DNA from: Paractinoplanes ovalisporus | GTDB lineage: Bacteria > Actinomycetota > Actinomycetes > Mycobacteriales > Micromonosporaceae | Direction: 5' to 3' | DNA: 64,000 bases | Assembly: GCF_016834655.1 (NCBI RefSeq) | Contig: NZ_JAENHP010000002.1 | Location: 855,407-919,406, forward strand | Part shown: piece by piece, positions 1-9,483 of the stretch | How positions within the stretch are numbered: the first letter of the stretch is position 1 | Layout of the letters: every line of letters starts with the position of its first letter | The notes under the pieces: model-generated | What the model saw: only the letters and a program-made list of their open reading frames with translations | What the model was told of the DNA's origin: nothing | Databases searched by the model: none | Position numbers and translations under genes: made by a program

Positions 1-1507
1 CCTGCAGGAGGGTGGCGAACGGCTGATCCGGGCCACCCTGAGCCAGATCGAGCTGGTCGTCTCGCCCGAGGAGCTGCGCCCCGAGAGCCTGTCCCTGCTG
101 GCCGCGTGGGAGCGGTCCGAGCAGCTGGGCGACTGGCTCGAGCGACGCACCCGCGACGATCCGCGGTGGGGCAACAACCTGGGGTCGGCGGTCTTCGCCG
201 CGATCGCCCTGACCCGGCTCAACCGGGAGAGCCAGTGGCTGTCCATCGCCGAGCCGATCCGGGGCCACTGGCGATACGACGACCCGGAGAAGCGGGTGCT
301 CGACTACGTCGGCGAGCACACCACCGACTTCGCCGACTTCGACGAGATCGCCGTCCGGATGCGCATCGAGGACGAGCTGTCGGGCCGGGCCGGGCACCCG
401 ACCGGCATCCCGTGGGACAAGTTCGACCGGGAGCACGCCTACCGGAACTGGGCTCTGGGCCTGCTGCTCTGCCTGGAGGGGACGGCCCCTTCCGAGTCCC
501 GCGACGAGCAGCGGATCGAGCAGCTCCTCAAGCTGGCCGAGCGGGCGGCCGAGCCGGACGGGAGTTTCTATCCGGCCCGGGTGCCGTGGGTGACCGCCCG
601 CATCGTGATCGGCCTGCTGCACGCCGAACTGTCCCCGCAGGACAACCCGACGATCATGAAGGCCTGCAAGTGGCTGCTGAGCCTGGTCACCAAGAAGGAG
701 CGGCCGGCCGAGGGGGAGCCGCCGGAGACGTCGTCCTGGTGGCGTGGTGGCACCGGATCGTGGAACCGCGACGAGGCCACCACCGCGATGTGCCTCACCG
801 CGCTGATCCTGGCCGGGTTCGGCGAGCGGGAGCAGGTCGCGACCGCCCTGACCTGGCTGCGCGGCCGCGAGCCGCAGTGGTGCAAGACCGACCACGAGAT
901 CGACCTCGCCCAGGTCGTGGAGACGCTCGCCGCCGCCGACGAGCCGTTCGACTCGTACCTGCGTGAGCTGCTGGACCGCACCCTGCAGGAACTCGATTCC
1001 GAACCGGCCGAACGCCCCGAGGAGCAGCTGCGGACGGCGTTCCTCGCCGCCCAGCTCTCCGAGATCGTGCGGCAGACCGTCCACAACGAGTTCCTACGGC
1101 TGCTGCGCGACGTGATGAAGCCCGGCGTTGCCACGCCCGAGACGCCGGCTGCGGAGCCGGTCGTCGAGAGTCCGAGCACCGGCCCCGTCGCCGAGCCGGT
1201 GGCCGAGGGCCCCTGCGGCCTGCTCCCGGCACAGCTGGAGAGCTGGCAGGAGGCGTGCCTGATGCTGTCCCAGAAGCTCACGGAGCAGATCAGCGGCCGC
1301 CAGTCCGTCGACGCGCCCACGGTGCAGCGCGGGCTGAAGGAGAAGCTTGCTCAGCGCGACCGCTACTTCCGGCTGCGCGAGAGGCTGACGGCCCGGGCGC
1401 CCGCCACGGTGCTGGTCGAGCTCAACCAGCTCGGCCTGCTGGTCTGCGGGCAGACGTGGCCGCCCTTGCCCTTCCCCGACCGCTACTGCGACGATGATGC
1501 GCCGTGA
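1..1507 (+). CDS. Partial alpha/alpha-toroid (terpene-cyclase/prenyltransferase-repeat-like) protein, 5' end outside window
   Basis: The reading frame is open from base 2 to the TGA at 1505-1507, so the first codons lie upstream of the window. The visible part is about 500 residues and mostly helical. Segments such as GSFYPARVPWVTARIVIGL and GSWNRDEATTAMCLTALIL resemble the inner-helix repeats of squalene-cyclase or prenyltransferase toroids, where a Gly-Ser-Trp/Phe turn precedes a helix. No catalytic DxDD motif is visible, so a scaffold or binding role is as likely as an enzyme. A Pro/Glu/Val-rich linker lies near bases 1130-1210, followed by a charged helical C-terminus. The stop overlaps the GTG of the next gene (GTGA), which suggests translational coupling. 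The fold assignment is inference from sequence pattern only; the function is unknown. Confidence 0.6.
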   Translation, partial: LQEGGERLIRATLSQIELVVSPEELRPESLSLLAAWERSEQLGDWLERRTRDDPRWGNNLGSAVFAAIALTRLNRESQWLSIAEPIRGHWRYDDPEKRVLDYVGEHTTDFADFDEIAVRMRIEDELSGRAGHPTGIPWDKFDREHAYRNWALGLLLCLEGTAPSESRDEQRIEQLLKLAERAAEPDGSFYPARVPWVTARIVIGLLHAELSPQDNPTIMKACKWLLSLVTKKERPAEGEPPETSSWWRGGTGSWNRDEATTAMCLTALILAGFGEREQVATALTWLRGREPQWCKTDHEIDLAQVVETLAAADEPFDSYLRELLDRTLQELDSEPAERPEEQLRTAFLAAQLSEIVRQTVHNEFLRLLRDVMKPGVATPETPAAEPVVESPSTGPVAEPVAEGPCGLLPAQLESWQEACLMLSQKLTEQISGRQSVDAPTVQRGLKEKLAQRDRYFRLRERLTARAPATVLVELNQLGLLVCGQTWPPLPFPDRYCDDDAP

Positions 1508-1884
1508 TCCAGTGGCTACCGGCCTCCTCCTCGCTGAACTTCCTCGCCGGCATCTTCGCCGGCGCGGGCATCAACCTGATCACCTCGGTGGCGACCGGCC
1601 CCGAGGGCGGTGTCTCATCGGGCAAACTGGCCCTCGACTCGGTGTTCTGGGTGCTGGCGGCCGCGTTCCTGACCTGGGCGGCCCAGGTGATCCAGCGGGG
1701 CGAACGCGAAGCCGACCGGACGATCGCGCCCGACTTCTCGGACGACGAGGAACGCGAAGTCAGGCAGGTGCTCCAGCGTCGATCGGTGCGCCGCGCGCGC
1801 TGGCCGCTGGTGTACACCGCGGTGTCGCTGGCCGGTGCGATCGCGCTGCTGCCCCGGTTCATCCATTGGAGTGCTCTGTTCTGA
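1504..1884 (+). CDS. Small three-helix membrane protein
   Basis: The protein has 126 residues and a GTG start that overlaps the upstream stop by four bases (GTGA). Hydrophobic stretches lie near residues 8-30, 44-63 and 104-122. Between the second and third is a highly charged cytoplasmic-type loop (EREADRTIAPDFSDDEER). It looks like a small inner-membrane accessory protein made together with the toroid-like protein upstream. I recognise no family. The tight overlap and common direction make it part of the 1-4390 cluster; its role there is inference. Confidence 0.65.
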   Translation: MIQWLPASSSLNFLAGIFAGAGINLITSVATGPEGGVSSGKLALDSVFWVLAAAFLTWAAQVIQRGEREADRTIAPDFSDDEEREVRQVLQRRSVRRARWPLVYTAVSLAGAIALLPRFIHWSALF

Positions 1885-1950
1885 CCCCCGGCCCCGCCCG
1901 TCGTTGCTCTCGGCAGACTGCTGGTCTGCCATTCGTAAGGGAGAAGATTC

Positions 1951-2559
1951 ATGGCCGTGCCGACTGAGCGGGGAGCTCGCCGGTTCCTCATCCTGCACGG
2001 CTGGCAGAACCGGCAACCGGAGGAGCACTGGCAGCATCGGCTCTGCAAACGGCTGACCGAACGCGGCCACGACGTCAGCTATCCCGCGCTGCCCGAGCCC
2101 GACTTCCCGGCGCTGAAGGAGTGGACCGGCGCGATCGAGGAGGAACTGGTCCGCGGCCGCGGCGACGAGCTGGTCGTGATCGCGCACAGCCTGGCCTGCA
2201 TCGCCTGGATCCACCTGCCGCAACTGGCCCGGCGTTTCCACCCGCCGGTCAGCCGTCTGCTGTTCGTCGCGCCACCCAGCCCGGCGTTTCTCGCCAAGAC
2301 TCCCGAACTGCGCGAGTTTCAGTTCGCCGAGGGCGCCGACCGGCTGGTCAAGGACACCACGGTGGCGCCGCCCCGGCTGGCCTGCTCGACCGGCGACCCG
2401 TACTGCGAGCCGCCGGCGAACCAGCTCTACGACGCGGTGTTCGATGTGGATCTCATTGACGGCGCCGGCCACTTCGATCTGGAGGGTGCCGGGTATGGCG
2501 AGTGGCCGTCCGTGCTGGCCTGGTGCGAGAACGGAACGGTGCGCCTGACCGGGCGGTGA
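1951..2559 (+). CDS. RBBP9/YdeN-type serine alpha/beta hydrolase
   Basis: This is a 202-residue cytoplasmic protein. It has the LHGWQNRQPEEHW motif typical of the RBBP9/YdeN family near residue 15, the nucleophile segment VVIAHSLACIAW (Ser near residue 75), and a C-terminal DGAGHFD segment that supplies the Asp/His of the triad. Family members are small serine hydrolases with poorly known substrates. The ATG at 1951 follows a good ribosome binding site (GGGAGAAG). The gene lies 66 bases after the small membrane protein and 28 bases before the glycosyltransferase, so it probably belongs to the same transcription unit. Length matches the family. Confidence 0.8.
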   Translation: MAVPTERGARRFLILHGWQNRQPEEHWQHRLCKRLTERGHDVSYPALPEPDFPALKEWTGAIEEELVRGRGDELVVIAHSLACIAWIHLPQLARRFHPPVSRLLFVAPPSPAFLAKTPELREFQFAEGADRLVKDTTVAPPRLACSTGDPYCEPPANQLYDAVFDVDLIDGAGHFDLEGAGYGEWPSVLAWCENGTVRLTGR

Positions 2560-2587
2560 CCTTGCCCGGGCCGACTAACATCCGGCC

Positions 2588-4390
2588 ATGGACGACAAGC
2601 TCGTGCAGCTCGCGGAGGCGTTCCGCGAGACGGCCGGGAAGCGGATTCCCGAGGCTCGCGTGGCCGACCTGGCCAACAGTGTGGCCGCCCGGCTCGCTGG
2701 CAAGATCGTCTTCCCCGAGGAGACCGGCCGGCGCCTGCCCGAGGTCCGGGTCGCGCCTCCGGCCGGCGAGACCAGGCCGTGGCTCGTCGCCTTCGCCGTG
2801 TGGCCCGGCGCGGGGCTCGGCGAGACCCTCGACACCCGCGTCGCCGACCAGCTGCACGAGTCGGTGCGCCTGCGCAACGAGTTCCCGGCGGGCGTGCGCC
2901 TCGGTCTGATGATCGTCGTGGTCGGCCCGGGCGGCGGGTTGCCTCCGGTCGACCTCGAACGGGTCACCCGGCTCGCCGTCGCCTTCGACAGCGTGGTCGT
3001 CGGGCGCGTCGGCGACGAGGACGACTGGGTGCGGGTCACCCGGCACGGCTCGACGGAACTGGGCGGCCTGCCCGACGCGACCTATCAGCTCACCCTGGAG
3101 CCACCGGCTCCGGTGCCGGCCCCGGCTCCGGTTCCTCCCGCGGAGCCGCCCGCCGTTGCGCCGCTGCGGTTCCTCCTGGTCGGCAGCGAGTGGGAATCGG
3201 AGAACGGCGGCGTCTCGACCCTCAACCGGCACCTGGCGATCGCCCTCGCTGCGGCCGGGGTCGAGGTGCACGTGGCTGTCCCGGAGGCGAGCACGGCCGC
3301 ACGTGAGGCGGCGGCCCGGGCCGGTCGGCCCGGGATGCCGGTCATCCGTCTTGCGGCACCCGCGCCGGTCCCCGGCATCACGGGCCTGAGCATCCTGCTG
3401 ACCAGGCCCGAGTTCGACGACGAGGACTACTGGCCCGACGTGATCGTCGGGCACGGCCGGATCCTCGGCCCCTACGCGTACGCCCTGCAGAGGTCCTTCT
3501 TCCCGGGGGCCAAGCGCCTGCACATCGTGCACACCGACGCCGCGCGGCTGGAAGCCACCAAGGAGGAGCCCGACGGCGAGTCCCGCATGATGACGGCGCA
3601 GGAGCGGAGCCAGATCGAGATGGCCCTGGCCGAGTCGGCCGACGTGGTGGCGGGAGTCGGGCCGCTGCTGGCCGAGTCGATCGAGCACCGTCTGCACCGC
3701 CGGGGCAAGAAGGCGGTCACTCTCCTGCCCGGGTTGCCCGACGACTACGAGGTCGACCCCTCCAACTGGCCGGCGCCGCGACAGGTGCTGCTGATCGCCC
3801 GGGCCGAGGACGTACGGGTCAAGGGCATCGACATCGCCGTCCGCGCGGTCCGGTCGGCCGCCGAGAAGCTCGGCCCCGGCCCGCAGAATCGACCCTGGCT
3901 GGTGATCCGAGGGCTCCCCCTGGATCACGACGACGAGGAGCGGAACCGTCTCAAGAAGCTGGCCGGCCCGGTCGACCTCGAGTTCCGGCCCCGCATCACT
4001 TCGCGGAAGGCGCTGCTCGACGACCTGGGGGAGTCGCGTGTCGTCATCATGCCGTCCCGGCACGAGGGCTTCGGCCTGGCCGGCTATGAGGCGATCGCGG
4101 CCGGCATCCCGGTGCTGATCAGCGAGGAGAGCGGCCTCGCCCGGATGCTGACCCGGCTGACCAAGGACGAAGACCTCCCACAGCCGCGGGAGATCATCGC
4201 TGTCCGCGGGGAGGAGGAGTCCGAGGACGACGTGGTCGAGGCGTGGGCCGGGGCTCTCACCACCGTGCTCAGCACGCCGCGGCAGTCCTTCGCCCGGGCG
4301 GCCGAGTTGCGGGCCGAGTTGCGGGAGCAGATCAGCTGGCCGCGCACCGTGGCCGAGTTGCTGCACAGCCTGGGTTACGCCGAACGCTGA
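2588..4390 (+). CDS. Family-4 glycosyltransferase with unknown N-terminal domain
   Basis: The protein has 600 residues in two parts. Residues 1 to about 165 are a soluble alpha/beta domain that I do not recognise. A Pro/Ala/Val linker of about 20 residues follows. From about residue 190 a GT-B fold begins, with the donor-site start LLVGSEWESENGGVSTLNRH (a glycine-rich loop) and, near residues 492-501, HEGFGLAGYE. The two glutamates of the latter (about E493 and E501) form the EX7E motif of retaining GT4 enzymes. There is no signal peptide or membrane helix, so it acts in the cytosol on an unknown acceptor. It closes the co-directional cluster 1-4390. The association with a toroid-like protein, a membrane protein and a hydrolase suggests an accessory system rather than housekeeping glycan synthesis. 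Confidence 0.75.
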   Translation: MDDKLVQLAEAFRETAGKRIPEARVADLANSVAARLAGKIVFPEETGRRLPEVRVAPPAGETRPWLVAFAVWPGAGLGETLDTRVADQLHESVRLRNEFPAGVRLGLMIVVVGPGGGLPPVDLERVTRLAVAFDSVVVGRVGDEDDWVRVTRHGSTELGGLPDATYQLTLEPPAPVPAPAPVPPAEPPAVAPLRFLLVGSEWESENGGVSTLNRHLAIALAAAGVEVHVAVPEASTAAREAAARAGRPGMPVIRLAAPAPVPGITGLSILLTRPEFDDEDYWPDVIVGHGRILGPYAYALQRSFFPGAKRLHIVHTDAARLEATKEEPDGESRMMTAQERSQIEMALAESADVVAGVGPLLAESIEHRLHRRGKKAVTLLPGLPDDYEVDPSNWPAPRQVLLIARAEDVRVKGIDIAVRAVRSAAEKLGPGPQNRPWLVIRGLPLDHDDEERNRLKKLAGPVDLEFRPRITSRKALLDDLGESRVVIMPSRHEGFGLAGYEAIAAGIPVLISEESGLARMLTRLTKDEDLPQPREIIAVRGEEESEDDVVEAWAGALTTVLSTPRQSFARAAELRAELREQISWPRTVAELLHSLGYAER

Positions 4391-4448
4391 GGTCCCGAAC
4401 GGGAGCGACCGCATCCGATTGATCGATAAACGTCGATGGGAGGGTGCC

Positions 4449-4580
4449 GTGAGCGGGGTTGCTGCGCTTCTGGCCGGGGTTCTGGGGCTGGCGCCGGTGG
4501 TGGCCACCGAAGGGACGTCGGTGATCGTGGAACCGGATGCACCCGACGTGGTGACCCTGGCGCAGGTCGACAACGACTGA
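4449..4580 (+). CDS. Possible 43-residue small protein
   Basis: A GTG-started frame of 43 codons follows a GGGAGG-like ribosome binding site. The peptide starts with a hydrophobic stretch (VAALLAGVLGLAPVVA) and ends acidic (DVVTLAQVDND), so it resembles a short membrane or leader peptide. It lies between two tail-to-tail genes with no other coding candidate. Support is limited to the ribosome binding site and the amphipathic composition; it may be noncoding. Confidence 0.3.
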   Translation: MSGVAALLAGVLGLAPVVATEGTSVIVEPDAPDVVTLAQVDND

Positions 4581-4649
4581 CCGGATCGTTGCGTTACGAA
4601 ACCGGCGCCGAGCGTTGTCCACGGATCGGCCGATGACCCGGATCCGGGC

Positions 4650-5386
<737 letters not shown>

Positions 5387-5390
<4 letters not shown>

Positions 5391-6538
5391 CGGCTCCTCC
5401 AAAGCCGCCGGGAGACCCGGAGCGGCCGGGAGACTCGAAGCGGCCGGGAGACTCGAAGCGGCCGGGAGACTCGAAGCGGCCGGGAGGCTCGAAGCGGCCG
5501 GGAGACCCGGAGCGGCCGGGAGAAGAGAGCGGGCCTGCGGAGGAACTGCCGGGGCGCGGGCGAACGGAAGAGCAGAGCGAACACGGGGACGCCCAGCAAC
5601 GCAGTGACCACGCCGACCGGAAGCTCCTGCGGGGCGAACACCGTACGGGCGGCAGTGTCGGCCCACACCAGCAGCGTCGCGCCGGCCAGGGCGCTCACGG
5701 GGAGCAGGCGGCGGTGGCGGGAACCGGTGAGACGGCGTACGAGGTGGGGGACCGTCAGGCCGACGAAACCGATCGCCCCGCTCGCCGCGACCAGCACGGC
5801 GGCCAGCACGGCGGTCGCGGTGAAGAGAACGGCCCGCAGGCGGGTGGGCGAGAATCCCAGCGACTGCGCGACGTCGGCGCCGAACGAGAAGGCGTCCAGG
5901 GCCGGCGCCGTCGCCCAGCAGGTCAGCAGCACCACGGCGCACGCGGTGCCGCACAGCGCGACCGACGACCAGGTGGCCGCGGTCAGCGAGCCCAGCAACC
6001 AGAACAGCGTGGAGCGGGTGCTGTCGGCGCTGGCCGCCGCGACCATGACCAGGCTGGTGACGGCGCTGAACAGCTGGGCCGTGGCCACCCCGGCCAGGAG
6101 GATGCGGGACGGCTGGGTCCAGCGACGGCCGGCCAGCAGCAGCGTGACCGCGAAGGCGGCGACGCTGCCGGCGAACGCGCCCGCCGACAGCGCCACGGCC
6201 CCGGCGCCGAGACCCAGCACCAGAACGGCCACCGCACCCGTGGAGGCGCCGGCCGAGATGCCGAGCAGGTAGGGGTCGGCCAGCGGGTTGCGGGTCAGCG
6301 CCTGTAACGCGGCCCCGCACACGGCCAGGCCCGCACCCACCAGAGCGGCCAGCAGCACCCGCGGCATACGCAGGTCCCACACGATGCTGTCGGCGAGTGC
6401 GGGCAGGGGGCGTACGGGGAAACCGGTGTGGAAAGCCACCGACCGCAGCACCTCACCCACCGACAGGTCGGCCACGCCGATCGTCACTGCCACGGCGATG
6501 CTGACCAGCAGAACCGTCAGCGCCGCGAAAGCCTTCAC
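5387..6538 (-). CDS. FecCD/BtuC-type ABC permease with repeat-expanded C-terminus
   Basis: This is a 383-residue polytopic membrane protein of the FecCD family. It contains the conserved region LAVCGAALQALTRNPLADPYLLGISAGAS (shown as two overlapping family blocks around residues 70-100) and the ATPase-contacting stretch GAIGFVGLTVPHLVRRLTG. Family members usually end within about 340 residues. Here the chain continues with a basic tail of near-identical six-residue units (RPLRVS and variants), coded by 18-bp tandem repeats. Despite the expansion, the stop still forms the ATGA overlap with the ATPase gene. The start (ATG at 6538) overlaps the methyltransferase stop by four bases. The tail is probably cytoplasmic and positively charged; whether it disturbs coupling is unknown. 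Confidence 0.9.
5404..5529 (+). repeat. 18-bp tandem repeat, about 7 copies, inside the permease gene
   Basis: The unit gcggccgggagactcgaa is repeated about seven times with few changes, in frame with the permease reading frame. It lies entirely inside the last 45 codons of the permease gene. Because the unit is a multiple of three, changes in copy number keep the frame and the downstream start-stop overlap. Confidence 0.95.
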
Positions 6539-7281
6539 TTGCGGGCGAAGACTACGTAGTCGTCCAGGTACTGCCAGACGGTGCCGGTCTCGCGGAACCC
6601 GGCCGCGCGCAGGGCCGCCAGATGGAACTCCAAGGGTGCGAGGGGCTGCGGCGGGCGGTCGGCGAACCGCTTCTCGCGTACGGGCATCAGGGCGGCCAGC
6701 TCCGGTTCGGCGGCGGCCAGCTCGTACCAGCCGGCGTAGTCGAGCGCCCCGGCCGCGAAGTCGTCGGCCTGGGTGCGGGCGTCGTGGCGCTCCGAGACGG
6801 CCCGCAGCGCCGGTGAGCGGTCGTCGTAGCGCAGGTGGTCGGCGTTCATCAGCAGGCCACCGGGCGGGAGCAGCGACGCGGCGTCCCGATAGACGGCGAG
6901 CAGGTCGGCCGGGGACAACCAGTGCAGCGCGGTCGAGCTGAGCACCGCGTCCACCGGGCCCACCAGCGACGGCCAGCCGGGCGCCGCCAGATCAACATCG
7001 ATTGCCCGTACGCCCGTAGCCAGCGCGGCGATCCGCAGGAGTACCGGGTCGTAGTCCACGGCGGTCACGGTCGCGCCCGGGAACGCGGCCAGCACCCGTT
7101 GCGAGATGGCGCCGGGGCCGCACGCGAGGTCGAGCACCCGCGGCGTGGGTGAGTCGAGATGCAGTTCGAGTACGTCCAGCATGACCGTGAACCGGTTCTC
7201 GCGGTGGGCGACGTACGCGGTCTGCTGCCGGTCCCACTGCCGCAGGAGCCGCCGGGCGGATTCGGAAGTCAGGGTGGTCAC
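6535..7281 (-). CDS. Class I SAM-dependent methyltransferase inside ABC operon
   Basis: The protein has 248 residues. Motif I is VLDLACGPGAISQRVL (near residue 50), followed by the acidic end of strand two (VTAVDYDPVLL) and the post-motif segment DAVLSSTALHWLSP. This pattern is typical of the trans-aconitate methyltransferase/BioC-like group acting on small molecules. The start overlaps the binding-protein stop and its own stop overlaps the permease start (both ATGA), so all four genes are translated as a coupled set. The placement suggests that it modifies or recycles the imported ligand, or a chelator, but the substrate is not deducible. Confidence 0.85.
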   Translation of the reverse strand: MTTLTSESARRLLRQWDRQQTAYVAHRENRFTVMLDVLELHLDSPTPRVLDLACGPGAISQRVLAAFPGATVTAVDYDPVLLRIAALATGVRAIDVDLAAPGWPSLVGPVDAVLSSTALHWLSPADLLAVYRDAASLLPPGGLLMNADHLRYDDRSPALRAVSERHDARTQADDFAAGALDYAGWYELAAAEPELAALMPVREKRFADRPPQPLAPLEFHLAALRAAGFRETGTVWQYLDDYVVFARK

Positions 7282-8210
7282 AGCCCGGCCCCCACCAGCT
7301 CGACCGCGCTGACGCTACGGATCGACGGGTCGAGCGACGAGCCCGGCACGGTGATGAACCGCCCGGCCTTCACCGCGTCCAGCTTCGACGTGACCGGGTT
7401 CGTCCGCAGGAATTCGATCTTCGACTGGGCGCTGTCGCCGTCGCCGCCGCGGGTCAGGTCGGCGACCACGATGTACTTCGGGTCGCGGGCCGCGATCTGT
7501 TCCCAGTTGCCGGCCGGCCAGGTCTCGCTCGCGTCGGCGTAGACGTTGCTCAGCCCGAGCCGGTCGCTGATCGCGGCGGGCACCCCGCCCTTCCCGGCCA
7601 CGTAGGGCGTGCTCGTTCCCGAGTAGTACCAGAGCACCGACGCCCCGGCTCCGCTCGAGGGGGCCGCCGCCAGCCGTGCCTTCTGGTCGTCGACGAGCGC
7701 GACGCCCCGGTCCTTCACGCCGAAGACCGACGCCACCTCCTCGATCTCGGCGAAGATCCCGTCGAAGGTGAAGCTCTGCGGCTGCGACTCACAGGCGAAG
7801 CGCGACAGGTACGCCGGAACCCCGAGCCCGGCCAGGTCGGCGCGCGGACCGGCCGCGTCGGGGGCGTAGGCCGAGGTGAAGGTCGAGTAGACGAAGTCGG
7901 GCCGGGTCTCCAGCACCTTCTCGCGCGACGGATACAGCTTGGCCAGCACGGGCACACCGTCGTACGCACTCTGCAAAGCCGGAAGCACGGGGTCGGTCTG
8001 GTAGCTCGTGCCCGCCATCCGGCCGGCCAGCCCGAGGCTCAGCAGGATCTCGGTGGCGTTCTGTTCCATCGAGATGGCCCGCTCGGGCGGTGCCGTGATG
8101 GAGAGCTGACGACCGCAGTTGGTGATCGTCGTGGCGGCGGCCGGGGTGGCCGGGGCCGCCGCCGACGAGCAACCCGCGACCAGGAGAACTGAAATGAAAG
8201 CCATTTTCAC
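7278..8210 (-). CDS. ABC importer substrate-binding lipoprotein, FecB/BtuF type
   Basis: The 310-residue protein starts at GTG 8210; no other in-frame start exists before an upstream stop. The N-terminus is a very short signal with the lipobox LVAGC (Cys 14). The mature part begins with TNCGRQLSITAPPERAISM, the usual first strand of helical-backbone binding proteins (PeripBP_2), followed by NATEILLSLGL and a second lobe ending before SAVELVGAGL. It is the first gene of the coupled importer operon. Ligands of this class are siderophores, haem, cobalamin or related molecules. An F420-precursor importer described in other actinobacteria has the same three-component layout and is an alternative I cannot exclude. 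Confidence 0.88.
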   Translation of the reverse strand: MKMAFISVLLVAGCSSAAAPATPAAATTITNCGRQLSITAPPERAISMEQNATEILLSLGLAGRMAGTSYQTDPVLPALQSAYDGVPVLAKLYPSREKVLETRPDFVYSTFTSAYAPDAAGPRADLAGLGVPAYLSRFACESQPQSFTFDGIFAEIEEVASVFGVKDRGVALVDDQKARLAAAPSSGAGASVLWYYSGTSTPYVAGKGGVPAAISDRLGLSNVYADASETWPAGNWEQIAARDPKYIVVADLTRGGDGDSAQSKIEFLRTNPVTSKLDAVKAGRFITVPGSSLDPSIRSVSAVELVGAGL

Positions 8211-8274
8211 AAGGGCGAACCCTAGGCAGGCGGTCGCGGCGGGGTCAAAGCGTCAGCTGCGCATATGAGCAGAC

Positions 8275-8892
8275 CTATCGCGGCAGTTCGGCGCCGGACT
8301 GCTCCTTGACCATGTAGTCGGCGTACCAGTCGGGCCAGTTGGCGTCCTCCTGCCCGGTGCGGGCCTCGTGCTCACCGTGGGCGGCCGCGGCCCGGCGCAA
8401 CGCCGCCGCGAGGTCGGCGCCGCCCGAATACGTGGTGACCGACGGGTCGAGGCGGCCGGGCAGACGGTTGGTGATCTCCTGCAGGATCCAGCCGTTGCCG
8501 TCGGGATCGCTGAACGACAGGAACGAGCCGTAGCTGCTGCGCTTCGGGTCCGGCCCCGGCACCCGCCCGTCGGTGCCGCCGTGGTGGAACACGCCGCCGG
8601 CGTCGTGGAAGACGTCGCTCGGGTCGGCGCCGGCGCGCTTCAGCTCGTCACGGGCGGCCTCGATGTCGCTGACGATCAGGTGCAGGCCCTGCGCCGTACC
8701 CGGGGCCTGGGCCGTGACCAGATGGCCGAAGATGACCGAGGCCGGGGAGCCGGGCGGGGTCACCTGCACCACGCGCAGGCCCTCGTCGGTGCTGAAGTCG
8801 GCGTCGAGCCGCCAGCCCAGGCCCGTGTAGTAGGTCTTCGCCCGATCCACGTCCGTGACCGGGACGACGACCACTTCGAGCTTCATGTCCAT
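8275..8892 (-). CDS. VOC (glyoxalase/bleomycin-resistance fold) protein
   Basis: This is a 205-residue cytoplasmic protein with the VOC start KLEVVVVPVTDVDRAKTYY, a central GLHLIVSDIEAARDELKRAG unit and the closing FLSFSDPDGNGWILQEIT. These are the paired beta-alpha-beta-beta-beta modules of the glyoxalase/dioxygenase superfamily. A C-terminal extension of about 60 residues (from residue 145) is helical and charged. The start ATG at 8892 follows AGGAGG. Members bind a metal and act on diverse small molecules; the specific reaction is unknown. It lies next to the importer operon but is separated by 64 bases with no overlap. Confidence 0.85.
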   Translation of the reverse strand: MDMKLEVVVVPVTDVDRAKTYYTGLGWRLDADFSTDEGLRVVQVTPPGSPASVIFGHLVTAQAPGTAQGLHLIVSDIEAARDELKRAGADPSDVFHDAGGVFHHGGTDGRVPGPDPKRSSYGSFLSFSDPDGNGWILQEITNRLPGRLDPSVTTYSGGADLAAALRRAAAAHGEHEARTGQEDANWPDWYADYMVKEQSGAELPR

Positions 8893-9099
8893 GACGGTGC
8901 CTCCTGCGCTCGTACGGGAAAATGCCGACCCGTCGAGCCTCGCGCCCGGCCACGCCTGATCACATCAGGGATTGGCACTGGTGCGAACTCGGGCCCGGCC
9001 GGTCGAGGCTGGGGGCATGACAGCGGATCTCGCGTTGCGCTCCCGGGGCGGGACGGCTCCGATCGCCGCTGCGCATCCGGACCCACGCCCAGGGTGCGC

Positions 9100-9483
9100 T
9101 CATCCGCTGACGAGCCGCGTGAGCGCGAACCGGGCCACCGGCAGATAGAGGAGAACAACCGGGGCGGGACCTTCCACCGCGAGAAGGGTGCGCGTCCCGC
9201 CCGCGACCGCCTCCACGGTGTGCCACAGAGTCAACTGCACACCACCGGCCCGCACCACCCACGACCACGCCCGGGGCGCGTCGACACGAAGAACACGAAA
9301 GCGCGCCCGTACGCCCGCAGGCCCGTGCACCACGCCCTCGAGCCCGGCCCGGAGGGTCGCCTCGGGAAACTCGACCGACCTGATCTGGGGCGACCATTCG
9401 GCCCAGCGGTCCGGCCGCACATACCGTTCCCACACTTCGCCGGCATCCCGCTTCCCCACCACCTCCAGAGCGCGTCGCATCAC
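9100..9483 (-). CDS. SRPBCC (polyketide cyclase/START-like) protein
   Basis: The protein has 127 residues. The first segment VVGKRDAGEVWERYVRPDRW and the final LLYLPVARFALTRLV helix match short SRPBCC proteins, which bind hydrophobic ligands in a helix-grip cavity. Two starts are possible, GTG 9483 and ATG 9480; the former lies two bases from the stop of the shifted frame of the upstream ATPase gene. The 207 bases between its 3' end and the VOC gene at 8892 hold no convincing gene. Confidence 0.8.
   Translation of the reverse strand: MMRRALEVVGKRDAGEVWERYVRPDRWAEWSPQIRSVEFPEATLRAGLEGVVHGPAGVRARFRVLRVDAPRAWSWVVRAGGVQLTLWHTVEAVAGGTRTLLAVEGPAPVVLLYLPVARFALTRLVSG

Noticed and set aside
9017..9148. 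43-codon frame starting MTADLALRSRGG upstream of the VOC gene
   Set aside because: Its second half lies antisense to the SRPBCC gene and composition is Arg/Pro-rich; at most a gene remnant.
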